DNA of 64,000 nucleotides from Heliocidaris tuberculata (Eukaryota > Echinodermata > Echinoidea > Camarodonta > Echinometridae). Location of the stretch: positions 17,381,766 to 17,445,765 of the forward strand of contig CM046847.1 in NCBI GenBank assembly GCA_025618425.1. Reading direction: 5' to 3'. This document shows positions 49,101 to 62,100 of the stretch, one piece after another. A program made the position numbers and the translations under genes. Numbering within the stretch: the stretch's first letter is position 1; each line of letters begins with the position of its first letter. The notes under the pieces were generated by a model, which saw only the letters and a program-made list of their open reading frames with translations, was not told where the DNA came from and ran no database searches.

Positions 49101-52100
49101 CAAGGTAATTTCTTTGGTCCAAGGAGTTAGTTTGAGGTTCTATTGTACTTTGGAAATGGTATACCATCTCATACCACCAGTTCATATTCTTTATTTTTGT
49201 ATTGTAGTGGTACACCAAAACAGATGTTCTCCTTGACAATGAGAGTACAGGAAGTGGAACATTCCTGCCTGAGATTGAAGATCCTGAGCATTGCCATGCC
49301 CAAAACACAGCATTATGGGAGCTCACGCTCATGCAGGTAAGTTTCACTGTTATTCATTCTTCATTCAACTTTAAATAGATATTGTGAAATTTCCATTTTC
49401 TAACAAAATAATTTGCTCTCCTGTGGACACGATCCTACATAAATTGTAAATCACTTGAGAAGTTGGGCTAACAGATGAGGAAAGAATGCTTATTCAGTGG
49501 AAAAACTTACAATTTCACATTCATAGAAAGTATGAAAGGAAATTCAAGTTGTGAATGAATAGTGATACAGGGATGTAAGACTTCCGGATTTTTCCGGAAT
49601 TCCGGATTTTTTTAAATCAAAGAAATATTTCCGGGTTTTTTTCTGTGACATGTTAGGTGTTGAAGGCATTATCGTACTTTCGTGTGCATTAACCTAGTGG
49701 CGGAAAAAAAACCCTCCCAAATGAAATAGTCTTTTACTGGCCGTTTCATACGAATGTTAATTATAGTGTGAAGTGGTTCTCGTACGCACAGCACGAATTT
49801 TGTATAAAAATCCTGGTAACGAGTATGTGTGGACAAGTGCTATGGACTGTAAAACCATGCGCTTTAATAAAATTTGTGTAACAGCCACGTAATGATTTTG
49901 TATTTTGAACGTGCGGCGACAGGAAAAGTGGCTGATGTATGAGACTAAGCGTTCTGGAATGTGCATTGTCAGGACGACCGCATGGCGAAGCTAGCGCTAG
50001 CACACTAATATACACACATACACGTGCACAGCGCGATGCGCTGTGTATTGTGTACTGTCGATGTCGCATCGCATACTGCACAGATACTTGGAAGTTCACG
50101 ACTTTGTGATAGCGTTTTGACTTCGTTTCCTGATTTTCTTGTGCCTCTTATTGGAATTAAAAAATCAAAATGGAAGTGGACAGGACTGCAAATATAGCGA
50201 AAATCGACATAGGAATCAAGAATAAGTGGACTTGGAAATGGACAGAGGAGAAGGATGCGAACGGAGACCGGAGTATTCTCTGTTTTATATGTATGTGCAT
50301 GTATGTGTTAGCTTTAAAATTTCGGGGGGGGGGGGTCTCCTCACACCAACACCTACACTTGACTGAATCACTGTGCTCGTCAAATATTTTCCGGATTTTT
50401 TTTTGCTACCCACTTACATCCCTGGTGATATAGCTTGGCATACATTTGTATGTTCAGTTGTAAGTAATGCTGAAATGCGTTATGATTCACTTTTCAGCTC
50501 TTTTCTGAGTTCCATGCATGTGAAAGCAATGTGTAAAGATTGTTCAAGATGCTAACCATAGTGACTTATCTGCTTGTTCCCATGTTATTGGACAAGTGAT
50601 GATGTAATACTCTCCTAGTTCATTGCTTAACCGAAGACTTTTATTCCAAAACATGCTACATCCACAGATTTTTTTTTTAATATAAATTTAAGGCACCTGG
50701 AATTTTAAGGGGGATTTTATTACCCCATCACACAGTAGTACAAGTTTTTAACTTAAGTTTTTCTAGATATAGCATGTTTGGGAACAGAACTCTCAGTACG
50801 CATGTAACCCTATGAGTATGAGTGATATTTCTCTGCCTTTGGCTTCTGTAGGATCACTATCACCCAACCGTGAAGGAGTATGCCAAGTATGTGTCCCGTG
50901 GCTGCCCATTGAAGGGGGAAGGTGTGCCTGATATACGACTCCTCAGAATGTAAGTCACTTAACCCATGAAATACCAAATTATCTTATTATTCCCCAAAAC
51001 TAATTACAAGAAAAACTCAAATCCCATATGCAATGGTTGAAAATAGTCTTTCATGCTATTGCAGCTTCTTTTCTGTGCATTCTTGGCATAATTCCTTAGA
51101 AAATTTGAGGATGCCTATTGTATAGTATGTATAGTATGGAGGAAATCTGTATTAAATTTTCTTAATTATAATTTCAGATGGTAAAAATATTGCTTGTATG
51201 CACAGAGAATTTGCTGCAAAAGCCCCTGAAGTCATATTGTTTATTCCAGGCATACACCTAGAACTAGCACTATCCTTGATTAAAATTTGCTTGTATTGAT
51301 TCAAATATTGTGTTATTGATTTGCAGTATTAACATAAAAAGTGTAATAATATATTTGTTAATATTTGTACTTTTTTAGTTAAATAATTAACATTTACACT
51401 TCACTTTTTAGTGAAACAATACATCTCAGTACTTCAAACAATATTCCTGTGTCTTTACTTTTAATGAAGATGCAGTTAGAGAGTTTGTGTTCTCTGTCTG
51501 TGACAACAGAAGACAAACTAGGAAGGTGCCTTATGATATATTAGAAACAGTTTGAATTCTCTTGTATGTCTTTGCCTGTAGGGATCCGAAAGAGATTTTG
51601 AAGATGTACAGCTCAGATGGGATGAAGTTTAATCCTCCTCTCCCTCCTAAGCATCCAGTCATTACCAAGAAAGCTCTCAAAGCAAAGGTAGGTTACAAAA
51701 TATATAATACATGTATGACATCATGTAATCCTTTTCAGGGGAGAATGTCACAGCAAGGCTAGATGGTAGTTTTCCTGTTTAAGTTATCCAAAGTCAGTTA
51801 CATATTTTTAAAATTAATATCTGCAGTACATGTTGGGTGAAATACAATTAGCTTTTTTGTGATCATGAGATATTCAAATTGTTACTATTCAAGAGTGTAG
51901 CTAAGTCGTTTCAATAAGATATATCTTTTACAACTTTACCCCGAAAGCTGATTGGCCATGCAATTGCTTCTTTCCATGATCCAAGAATCAAATCTGTTGC
52001 ATTCTTTTACATTTCTACACAATGTTAAAGTTCATAATAGATCAATGAGTTGAGTGTCATCTTTTTTTCTTCTTTATTTTGCAATGAATGGATACATATT

Positions 52101-52502
52101 TCAGGAATGACTATTCATCCAATTGTAGAGTAGTGGGTTAAGATCTGAGATTGAAAATAACATTGTGAAATTACATTGAAAAACTCCTGTGAATTTAAAT
52201 CTACTTTTGAACAGAAGAAATGGCCTTCAAGATCTGCCACATCCTTTATCCAAGATGACTTCCAAGCCCTTGTTGATCGCTGTGATAATGATGCCAGTCT
52301 GGATGCTTTAGATTTCAGCATGGCCTTCCCACAGCAAATGGATACTGAAGATGCAGAAGGTGACATTGTACCAAGTACAAAGAGGACACTGAAGGTAGCA
52401 AGAAAAGAGGATATTGAAGATGCTGCAAGCCGTGCACAGAGGCAGAAACAGCAAACAAATGCCAAAAGGACTAAGAAAATGAAAAGGATGAAGAAACCTT
52501 GA
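37151..52502 (+). CDS. NOC3L: NOC3L, nucleolar complex protein 3 homolog, copy 2 (exons 2-18)
   Basis: Second copy of the pre-60S assembly factor. Exons: 37151-37374, 38259-38432, 39389-39633, 40106-40236, 40729-40896, 41940-42033, 42642-42856, 43999-44127, 44710-44838, 45255-45335, 46238-46411, 46803-46938, 48781-48962, 49208-49336, 50852-50949, 51582-51687, 52215-52502. All lengths and phases equal those of copy 1. Exonic differences seen are silent: GCC to GCA at 37345 (Ala) and GTC to GTG at 48809 (Val). With the candidate first exon at 30898-30912 the product is 905 residues. The NOC3p-type region lies near residues 225-320 and the CBF-type region near 536-760, with a lysine-rich C-terminal tail that could serve nucleolar targeting. 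The stop codon is about 3.6 kb from the stop of the convergent MRPL43. Both NOC3L copies look intact over the exons seen, so neither looks like a pseudogene. Confidence 0.93.
37627..37897 (-). mobile_element. Repeat family D fragment, copy 2
   Basis: Counterpart of 2270-2540. Confidence 0.65.
41409..41894. mobile_element. Fold-back miniature element in NOC3L intron, copy 2
   Basis: Counterpart of 6045-6530, nearly identical. Confidence 0.65.
42934..43553. repeat. (GAT/GGT)n intronic minisatellite, copy 2
   Basis: Counterpart of 7569-8172. It carries one extra GGTGGTCTTGGTGGTGCAGA-type unit near 42980 and several triplet gains and losses. Confidence 0.85.
45730..45819 (+). repeat. 30-bp tandem repeat, three units, copy 2
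   Basis: Counterpart of 10360-10449 with the same unit number. Confidence 0.9.
47039..48266 (-). mobile_element. Decayed hAT-like DNA transposon in NOC3L intron, copy 2
   Basis: Counterpart of 11671-12898 at the same intron position, with the same broken frames (47273-47722, 47817-48185, 48064-48297). Insertion and decay therefore predate the split of the two copies. Confidence 0.8.
49568..50424 (+). mobile_element. hAT-like non-autonomous element with perfect 12-bp ends, copy 2
   Basis: Counterpart of 14206-15062, with the same ends and GTGATA flanks. Confidence 0.75.
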
Positions 52503-53866
52503 TTTCATGGAACCCTAAAGTTCACCTTGGTGACAGTTTTCAGTGGACAGGACTATCTTGTCGACTGTATTTGCACATACATCAGAGAGGAAATGCCATT
52601 TTTATGGTTTTTATACCATCTTAAGGGCCACAAGGGAAAAATGGGTCATCCTCAGGACATTTTATCATGCAGGGCATGGGTTTAAATTTGAATGAGTTTT
52701 TGATAACCGGAATACCCTGGAAATGTTTTGTGGAGCTGATTCATTCACTCATAAACAGATGATGCCTGTACCGATTGTATGACACATGCTGTGTCAATTA
52801 TCTACGCTAGTCAAATTCCTGACTTTAATCCTGGATCCAACCAATACTTACCCCTAACTGTGACCGTAAAACCAACAGAACACGCAAACACAGTCCTACA
52901 TTTTGAGGAAATAGAGCCTGGTGGAAACATTGCCAGAGCAAGTGTCCCCAGAGCATATGGCACCAGAGCATATCTTGAGTCACCACCTTAAGGTTTTTAG
53001 ATCCTGATCTGCCACTATAAGCTGCCATTCATCATATGACAGATGAAGTTCAATTATCAAGCTTTTGTTGTACTGGAAAACATTTCATTGTTGTATTTTC
53101 AAGCAGTCCGTAGCACGTTTCTACAGAGATTCATAACTATATGTACATGTTTATTATTTGAAAATCTCAATTGTATACACTATTTCTTTTATAAACATGG
53201 ACCTAATTAAACTCTTTATTTGAAATTACCAAAAGAAAACATTGGTATTTCCTTTTTTTATGTCAAATTTCAAATTCAAATGTTGGGAATTTTTTTGATA
53301 AGCCAGGAAAGTGCTCATATGTGTACCTATTGGTCTACACATCTTATTGAGTGGGCTAAGCAGTATACAATCCCGACACAACAATATCAGATCTTGAATC
53401 ATGTAGGTGTATTAATGAGTAAGACTGAAAAGCTGAATAGAGAGAGATATAGTTATTAATATCTACCTGGGTGTGTCGAGAGACAGAGAACTAACTAGTG
53501 ATAGTAAGAAAGAGAAAAAGACTCCGAGAAGTCAGTCTGAGCTTTCAAATATTCCACCAATGGGAGATAAAGGACAATTACATGTAGGTCAATTTCACTA
53601 CTATATGACTTTTGGTAGTAAAAACTGATCTGACTGTCACAACCTGAAACAACATATTGAAAAGTTTCCACTAAAAAGATTAATTATCATTTAGTGTAAT
53701 AAAAGAAAACATTGCCTCTTTACAATTTCCTACCCTGAGTGCATTTATGAAAAGAGATCAAATTTTTCACTTGGGTTTTAATTTCTAGATGGTCTTGCTG
53801 TCCTAAAGACTGGATGAATTTGTGTTGTGGCCCAAAATATATCAAAACGGTACCCCCAGAGCACTT

Positions 53867-54026
53867 CAGGACCCTGTTGCATAAAACTTACCATTAATGG
53901 TAACTGCTATCAATGGTACTACCATGGTCACATCACTCAACAGCCAATCAAAATCAAGGTTTCCATGGGACTTACCATTGATGGCAAAGTTACCGTTAAT
54001 GGTAAGTTTTATGCAACGGGACCCTG
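53867..54026. mobile_element. 160-bp hairpin miniature element, copy 2
   Basis: Counterpart of 18488-18647. Confidence 0.85.
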
Positions 54027-54107
54027 AATTTCTAAAGGTCTAAATGAATCAAATTAGCCTCCAAAAATTTGCACCAATTATTCTTACCTTTCAATCTTCC
54101 ATAGTTT

Positions 54108-54690
54108 AAAGCTCATGTAGAGTATTGGTAGCAAAAAGGAATTAAAACAGAAACATGTTAAATATAGTCTTACGTTGTTCTCCTTGTATCAAAAGATGTT
54201 TGTAAGAGTTCATTTGGTATACCATCTATGATTTCTGGTGAATTTCAGTGTAAATGGCCCGTATTCTCGAAAGTGGCTTAAGTTAAGCCTGGCTTAACTT
54301 AGGCCGCTGATTTATGGAAGGCCATTCGTATTCGTCAACCCCTAAGTTCAGTATAAATTACTATATTTATGTAACAAAAGAAAGAAACAAAATTATTTTC
54401 TGGCATGAAATGAGCATCAGAAATCAATTCTATCCTGTCGGTTTTTATATTTGCATTTAGTCCCAGAACTATGGTGATTTGTAAGATTAAAAGAGAGGGA
54501 CATTTGGCTCTCCATAATTCGGTGGCCTAAATCTATACACTTAGGCGGGGGCTTAGGTTAGGCGCCTTTCGAGAATACGGGCCAGAATCTGTAAGGAACG
54601 CCAGATCACTGCCATACACTAGGACCTTTCCACCCTGACTGCTCTCCACACAAGCTTGGGGCTTCGCACTGTGTTGCCAATTTAGAGACT
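54108..54690 (+). mobile_element. Repeat family D, interrupted copy, copy 2
   Basis: Counterpart of 18729-19310, split by the element at 54256-54583. Confidence 0.65.
54256..54583. mobile_element. Miniature element with GGCCCGTATTCTCGAAAG ends, copy 2
   Basis: Counterpart of 18877-19204, again inside repeat D. Confidence 0.88.
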
Positions 54691-54790
54691 TGGATACTCA
54701 TTACCAATTACTGTTCTTATTTGTGGAACAGCACAATGTACAGAGGAACTCTCAAATTTTATGTGATGTTTTTTCTCTTTCTGATCATGT

Positions 54791-54999
54791 ACTGTAAAAC
54801 CAGAAACGTTCACGACCTGAAACTTTCAGGAATTGTAAATGACAGCCATTTTCACAGCAAGAAACTTTTGCGACTTGCAAAAATTCAGTGTTATGTCAAA
54901 TATGGTTCGATGATTTCGCAGTGTGAAACTCTCATGAATCTGAACCACTCACGAAAGTTGCTAATGCTAAATGAGCACCAAAGTTTCTGGTTTTACAGT
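54791..54999. mobile_element. Miniature element with ACTGTAAAACCAGAAAC ends, copy 2
   Basis: Counterpart of 19412-19620. Confidence 0.85.
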
Positions 55000-55540
55000 G
55001 TGGTGTAATTCATAGCATCCTCATTTGAAGGTAAAGTTGAGTTCTGGTCATGTGATAATATTGTGACAGATACCGTCTGGAAGCAATTGGGACATAAGAA
55101 CTTGTGCAGACTGGAGGTTTTGGAATCACCAAAATGAGAAGAAATTTACACAATCTTGCTGAAAATCACATGCACTAAACACAGAAATGGGTACATGGGA
55201 CTACGCACATGTGACATAAAAGTTTGGTCCAAACAGTTCAGCCGTTTCTCGTCATATTTCAAATACGAGGGCATTTTACAGGCAATCCTTTTTCAGGGGG
55301 ATATGTCTTCTATGATATTTTTCCTAACTGACATAAAAATGATGGAAAAGCTCACAAATTATTTTCCACCTTTCCCAGAACTCAATCTTCTTTTTAAAAG
55401 GTACTGTAAAAACATCAGTAAAAGGTGAAACTAAACTGGTATGGATAAACTCGACATCTTTGTGAATGAAAAATTGCACGAGAGAACAGAATTTATCACT
55501 CATTCACATTTTATTGAAATTTACTTTAATAAAGTATCTA

Positions 55541-55715
55541 CAGTGGGACCTCGTTAAAAAGAACACTTTTATACCAAACTCGTTAAAACAAAATAATTTC
55601 GCTGGTCCCACTCCTTTGTATTATATTGTTTTTTTTTAGCCCTGATATTACAAGGTTTCAATATATCAAGGTAATTTTCATGATCCAAGGAGTTTGTTAT
55701 AACGAGGTTCCACTG
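55541..55715. mobile_element. Tc1/mariner-like miniature element, copy 2
   Basis: Counterpart of 20162-20336 with the same TA flanks. Confidence 0.8.
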
Positions 55716-56138
55716 TACTTCGTTTTCAAGAAAATGTTCACATACAATGATGTCCTTTCTGAAGGCATAGCATGTCTCCACTCTCCAGTTACCCAGACAA
55801 GGGTCTATAGAGTCGCCCTAAGGCCACCCAGCTCACACAAGGCTTCATTTCAACTGCGTCATTACCTGTGAAGCCTGTGAAGGCAATTGACCAATACGCT
55901 AAGTTTTTAAAACTATTATTTGCACTGTTCTCATTCTGAAATCACTTTTTACAAGATATCACTCTTTCATGATGCACAAAAGACAGTATCATCCACTGAC
56001 CTTGTACCATTCCTAACATCAGTAAATGACACCTCGTGTGAGCCTGGTCTAAGAAACAGGTACATTGTAGATCTGTACAGTCAAAATTAACAATCCCCTG
56101 CAGAAAGCAGTATTGTTCAAAACAGTCTTGGACCTCTT

Positions 56139-59100
56139 TCATGATCCAGATTCCTTTTGCTTGATCACTTCTTGCAAGTGCTCCTCCACTTCCCTTCTGT
56201 CCAGAACGTCCCATGGCCTGGTTTTGGGTTGAGCGAAGGTGGGTTCTTTGGTTGGAAACTCTGTGACGTTGAGGTTTGTGGGTTTGTTCAGGAAGGGATG
56301 CCAGGCCCCCTGAATGCTGGGGAAGTCTGTGTGATAGGGCCTGCGGATCCGTACCAATTCGTTCCCTGACTGCGTACGTAGAAGCTCCACTTGCGTGGAT
56401 ACTTCGTCTCTGTCAAGTTTGCCCAGTTGGATGGATCGCTTGTTGCCATTCACTGCCAAGAAAAGGAAAAAACGGATTGAAAGGAAAGGGCACTTAAAGA
56501 CCAAGTTAAAATGTAGACTGGTAAATGTAACCATCATTACATCTGGCAGTCTTTAAAACATGATATAATTGAAATCTGTATGATGAAATATTTAAATACT
56601 GGTAGGCCTAGATGTAAATGCTTCCACATCAAAATCTTATCCTATTTCATTTGCATACATAAAATTGTCAAATATTCAATAAAGTAGGCAGGGCAGACCA
56701 ATCATCTAGAAATTATCAAATGGTTGATTGATAAATATAATTGAGACAACATTAATGGCCCTTTCACACCTTGACGATTTAGCCAGTGTATGCTGACGTA
56801 TCAAAATTTCTCTCAAACGCTGGCATACGTTGAACTAATGATTTTTTTTTTAATTTGGGGCGTATACACAGTGTATTAGTATAGACTGTTTCAAGAACTT
56901 ATAGATAATTTATACCAACGAAAGCTTAGCATGTTGCTGGTGTGCACAACTTAAGCTCAGCGCGCGGCAGCATATCTCCAACGATCACAAGTCGTAGCCT
57001 ATAAAAAGGCTACCACTCGACGATTCAAATCATAACCACAGCTACACATTGCATTATCAACATTACCGTCATGCTAAAGGAAACTTCGAAGAAGTTAGAA
57101 ACGCATTCAGTAAGTTCTGCAGTCATCCGGAACACATTAAATACGTCTACATACCTCAATATACGTTGGAGATAAGTACTATATAATTTACACAGAGGTT
57201 CAAAGCATGTTATTCATAGGTTATAAATAAGTTTTGGGTACCCTAGACATTAGTGAGTTTTCGCATCAGCAACGTACGCGGGATTCTAGGACGGAGATTA
57301 AAGCTCATAGACAGTCTCGGAAGCAAAAATCATACGCAAGAAACTTATCTGAAATAGTCACATACTATTCTCCTTTTATCATAAGACACATGTACGAGAT
57401 TATTTAACATTCCATTCACGATTTCGAACAAATTTTAGAGTAAATATCTGTAAGAAACGCTTGGTAACGGCTTTTCACTGCCTCACGCTAAGACCATATC
57501 CACCCGAAGTTTCCCCGCACAATAAACCCAGTGCTTCGCACTATGTGTAGCGTATTTTACACACACAGCAATCCTCATGTAAGTAGTGTGTGTGTGGCCG
57601 TTGTTTGAATTTACATCCCCTCTTTTTTGGGCCAGGGATTTTTATTACTTTTCACCTCTCATTCGATAAATATTTCACTTGAGGTAAAAACTTCACAGCA
57701 TCTTAGTTATGTTAGTACCCTGCTGTTTATTAAGTAAAATCAAAGAAATCTCACAAAAAGTTTTTGAGGGCTTCCCAAAACTATCTGTTACCTTTAACAA
57801 TTGCACATGACAAAGGACGCCTGTCCAGTCTTTGTGGAAAATTGAAGAACCAGAACAGTAGTTTTGTCTTAGATTCAGAGTGAATAATGCATTTGCAATT
57901 TATCGTTCGCTCTGAATCTAGGACGTAACTACTGTTCAGGTTCTTCAATTTTCCACAAAGACTACACTGGCATCCTTTGTCATGTGCAATTGTTAATCTC
58001 CCCCCTAGAATCCCGCGTACGTCGCTGATGCGAAAACTCCCTATTATCTCTGTGTATATCGACTTATGAGTAACTTACAAGTAACATGTGTGAACGTGAG
58101 TCAATGATCGTATAACTTACCTACAACTTATGGCCTGCGTATGAGCCATACGCTGGCATTCGTCAAAAAGTTTTGTGCATGCACAAAATTTTTCGACGAC
58201 CTCACCATACTACAATGTATACCAGCGTGCTTCAGCGTGCTCTTAACTTATACAAAACTTACCCATAACTTATTTGACGTATGCCGGCGTATTCGCCAAA
58301 TTTTCATACGTCGGTATACACTTGCTAAATCATCAAGGTGTGACAGTGCAATAACTGTCAAATCGAATTTAAAAAACAAATTTTTCATAAATTTGAGCTT
58401 CAAGATATCTGTTATCACACATCATTAATTGGCCCTTCTCATTTTAACATAAAAATTCTGCTCTTAACATCAAATGTATAGACCGTCTTAAACCTAGCCA
58501 AGACTTCACTTAAAGTGATTTGGTAACTTTGTAGAGGCTTGATAAAATCTGAGCTGCCTGGCCTTGCATGCTATCAGTGTATGTAATATGGTGTAAAAAT
58601 GAAGCCCAGGAAAAAAAAAAGCACTTCAAAATCATCATGTGCATCACAAAAGTAAACATATGCAAGTGACTGGAAATGCCAGACTCATTTTCCCCCATAG
58701 ACTCAGTGTTAGACTAAAGCATATGGCCATACGCTTTCGTAAATGGGAGTATTCAGTCATAGATATCTTAATAATAGCATTATATATTTGAAAAACTTTC
58801 TATGCCTGGCTATTTATTTATCCTTTTGAACATCATTATACAAGACAGATATCAAAATTCAACAATTTATTAAATCAAGCCTCCACAAAGTTACCGAATC
58901 CCTTTAAGACCAACTCCATGTCAAATTCATCTACTGCCAAGTGTACACTTACAGAATTCAGCTATTATCCTAGGACTAGAAAACTTGTTGTGTGGTATGA
59001 CGTAGAGTACAACCTGAGGATTCTTGCGTGCAAAGTCAATGATATCCTCTTCAATGTAGTCCCTGAATAATGGAAGAAAACAAAATTGTAAAGAGATCAA

Positions 59101-62100
59101 TTCTACAGACATGCATTTAACTTTGAAGACAATAAGTTCAAAATGTGATGGGAAGCAAGGTTATACAGTGGAACCTCATAATGACAAACTCCTCTGGAGC
59201 AAGGAAATTACCTTCAACCTTGTTATAATGAAACCTTATTATATTAGCCCTCCCCCCCCCATAGGCCCATACGTGCTGTTAACTACATCGGCAACTCTAT
59301 GTTATGGAGTATGAGGTTATCTTAAAGATAACCTCACATATGTGTATGAGTGCAGAGAACCTGGGGGTTGTTTCATCAAATCAACTCCATGACAGTCATA
59401 ACTCTTGTCAGCGATCTACAGAAATGTCACGGACCTGACAAACTGTTTCACAAAGGCATGATAAACGACAACTCAGCGATATGCCGATATCGATACTCAT
59501 CAGCTAAAATCATAGTCTTTATCACAACCCATTGGATTTATTGTCAATTACCCAAACAGATTTTGGGGCTCGGTTTTTACCAAACTGTTCCAAAATGTCG
59601 AGAATGGCAGCGAAAATTAATATTGATGATACAATTATTCCATTAAAACAAAAAATGGGTTATTTATAGCATCTTAGAATTTATGATATTGAGAAAACCC
59701 GAGGATGCTTTTGTGACGTACGAATCTTGATTTGTAAGTAAGAGGATACCATAATTGACGAATAATGAAAAGGAGACCCAAAATTTGTTCAATTAAGAGA
59801 AAATTATTGAATTAAACGAGAATGAAACCATGGGGAAAAATCAATTTTAAAGGGAAATCCAACCTTAATAGCAAGTTGCTTTGAAAGAAAGAGGAAAAAT
59901 CAGAGAAGCAGATTGGTAAAAGTCTGAACGAAATCGGACAAGCAATAAGAAAGTTATTAATTTTGGAAAGTTGTAATCACTATGCATATGGGAATTTAAA
60001 ATTGGCCGAATAGGTAATGTCACTGTGATGTACATGTAGCTGTGGACAACTCCCCCATTCGCTCTAACACACAAAATGACTAAAATGTCACTTTTTTTCA
60101 AAATGCATTACCCAGTATGATCTTTTCGCTCATGAGGACCTATAACAATATGCTATCTCCAATATATTTTGAGTACTGCCTCGAGGGTAAAAGCGCAAAT
60201 GAATGATATTTTTGTGTACGACAAATGGGAGAGTTGTCCACAAAAATGTCACAATTGACTCACCAAATTGCCAATTTCAGATTCGCATAGATGTAGTGAT
60301 CTCATTTTAAAAACATCCATAACTTTCTTAATCCTTGTCCGATTTCTTTCAAACTTTCACCATAGTATCTTGTTTTTCTTATTTTTCTGCTTTCACACAA
60401 ATCATCTTATTCCAAGGTTGGATTGCCCTTTAATGAAAAGAGAGGATAGAGAGAAGCAAAAAAAAAAGTTCCATCAAAATCAGTTACGAAGTGAGAAAGT
60501 TATGAAAGTTTGAAAAGTCTCAATTTACTTTCTATGGCAATCCTCAAATTGGCAATGTTGCTTCAAAGTGACAGGTTTAGTAACTTTAGTAGTTCACTCT
60601 CCATATGTTTTGTACACAAAATTTCATATTTTCCCCCATTATCTCTCAAGGTGCAGCTGGTATTCTTAGCTCAAGATATCTCATGGGAAAATGTATTTGA
60701 CACAACATATGTTGAGTTCACAAAAAGACAAGCAGCATCTTTAGAGATAATGGAGAAAATATGAAATTTAGTGTACAAAACATATTGAGAGTTGTACTAC
60801 TAAACCTGTCACTTTGAAGCAACATTGCCAATTTGAGGCTCACCACAGAAAGTAAATTGAGACTTTTTAAACTTTCATAACTTTATTCTGTAACCGATTT
60901 TGATGGATTTTTTTTTTTTTTTTTATTGCTTCTCTCTATCCTCTCTTTTCATTAAAAGGGATATTTCCCCAGGGTTTCATTCTCTTTTAAGATATTTTAT
61001 GACCCAATTTTCAATATATATTCATCAAAAATACATGCAATATTATTTATATCAATTCTTTGCTTGAAAAAGGGAAAATATAGGGAAAATACATAAATGA
61101 AAAATTGTCGTCATTCACATGGGTCTGTAGATACAGACTGTTCCGTTTTCGATGCCGCTTCTATGGTAAACTGATGTGAAGACAAATAATATTAATCTAA
61201 TTTACTTGTCAAGGATTGTAATTCCGAACAGATTGTATTACCGAACATGTACAGTTAAGCGCCTAAAATGGGTTTTCATACGCATGGGATTACGCGTAAG
61301 AAAACAACACTATTGAAACAAAGGTTGTCTTTTTCCCATAGGTTTCACACGTTCGGAAATACAGTATCTTTTTCAAGGGACCAAAACGCTATAAAAAAAT
61401 ATTCGATAAAGGAATGTGCTTGGAAATCAGAAAGTAATTTTTCTCTGAATTTACAGTTTCCATTTTTTCGCAGCCCATAGACTAACTAAAATAAAAGCTG
61501 GCTTGTGATGCCGTTCTAAAAAGACATGACAGGTTTGGAGAACCGACAAGTCACTTGTCAGGGAAGTTGTTGCTGGTCTCGGCAAAGACGGCTTTGTGAA
61601 ACACTTAGCAGACAAGTAAAAGAAGAAGAAGTTGAGCGACAGCATCGAGATGTCGCTGATCTTGTCGTTATGACAGTTTGATGAAACGACCCCCTGTATT
61701 ATGTAATTAATGATCACACTAGATGTATCATGTGAAGTTTGTCATTACAGTTACACTACAGTCCCAAAACATAAACTTGTCACAAATTACAAAATAACCC
61801 CCCCCCCCCCCCACCAAAAAAAAAAAAAACCGTAGTCAATGCACGCCAATAACAATCGTGTCTTGAAAAAGACTACGGCCGCAGTATAACGACTAAATCA
61901 CTGTCCCACATAGTGTTATTCATGTAAGGTTTTCTAATTCATAACAGCAATAAATCACAAATACAACTTGAAAAGTTGAAATCTTTATAATCTAAAACGC
62001 TTAATCATTGATTGACGATGTATGATATCTCAACTATAGACTGTACTTACCTAACGCCTCTGCTGGTTCCATGGACTTTGCTAAACTGGAAAGTAAGTCT

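Larger units (their letters stand above)
52503..56138. other. Convergent spacer NOC3L/MRPL43, copy 2
   Basis: Counterpart of 17140-20748 with the same four miniature elements. A 15-base insertion near 52955 duplicates the phrase CCAGAGCATAT. Confidence 0.6.
56757..58350. mobile_element. Outer element of a nested transposon, copy 2
   Basis: Counterpart of 21367-22920, slightly longer because the inner hairpin is fuller. Confidence 0.8.
35364..60353 (+). repeat. Duplicated 25-kb segment, copy 2
   Basis: Partner of 1-25036. It lacks about 118 bases present at 23131-23249 of copy 1. It has extra bases in a hairpin near 57907-57992, a 15-base insertion near 52955 and a 10-base duplication near 55870. 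Left of 35364 the sequence continues without an available counterpart; right of 60353 it continues into sequence hidden by the gap in copy 1. Confidence 0.97.
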
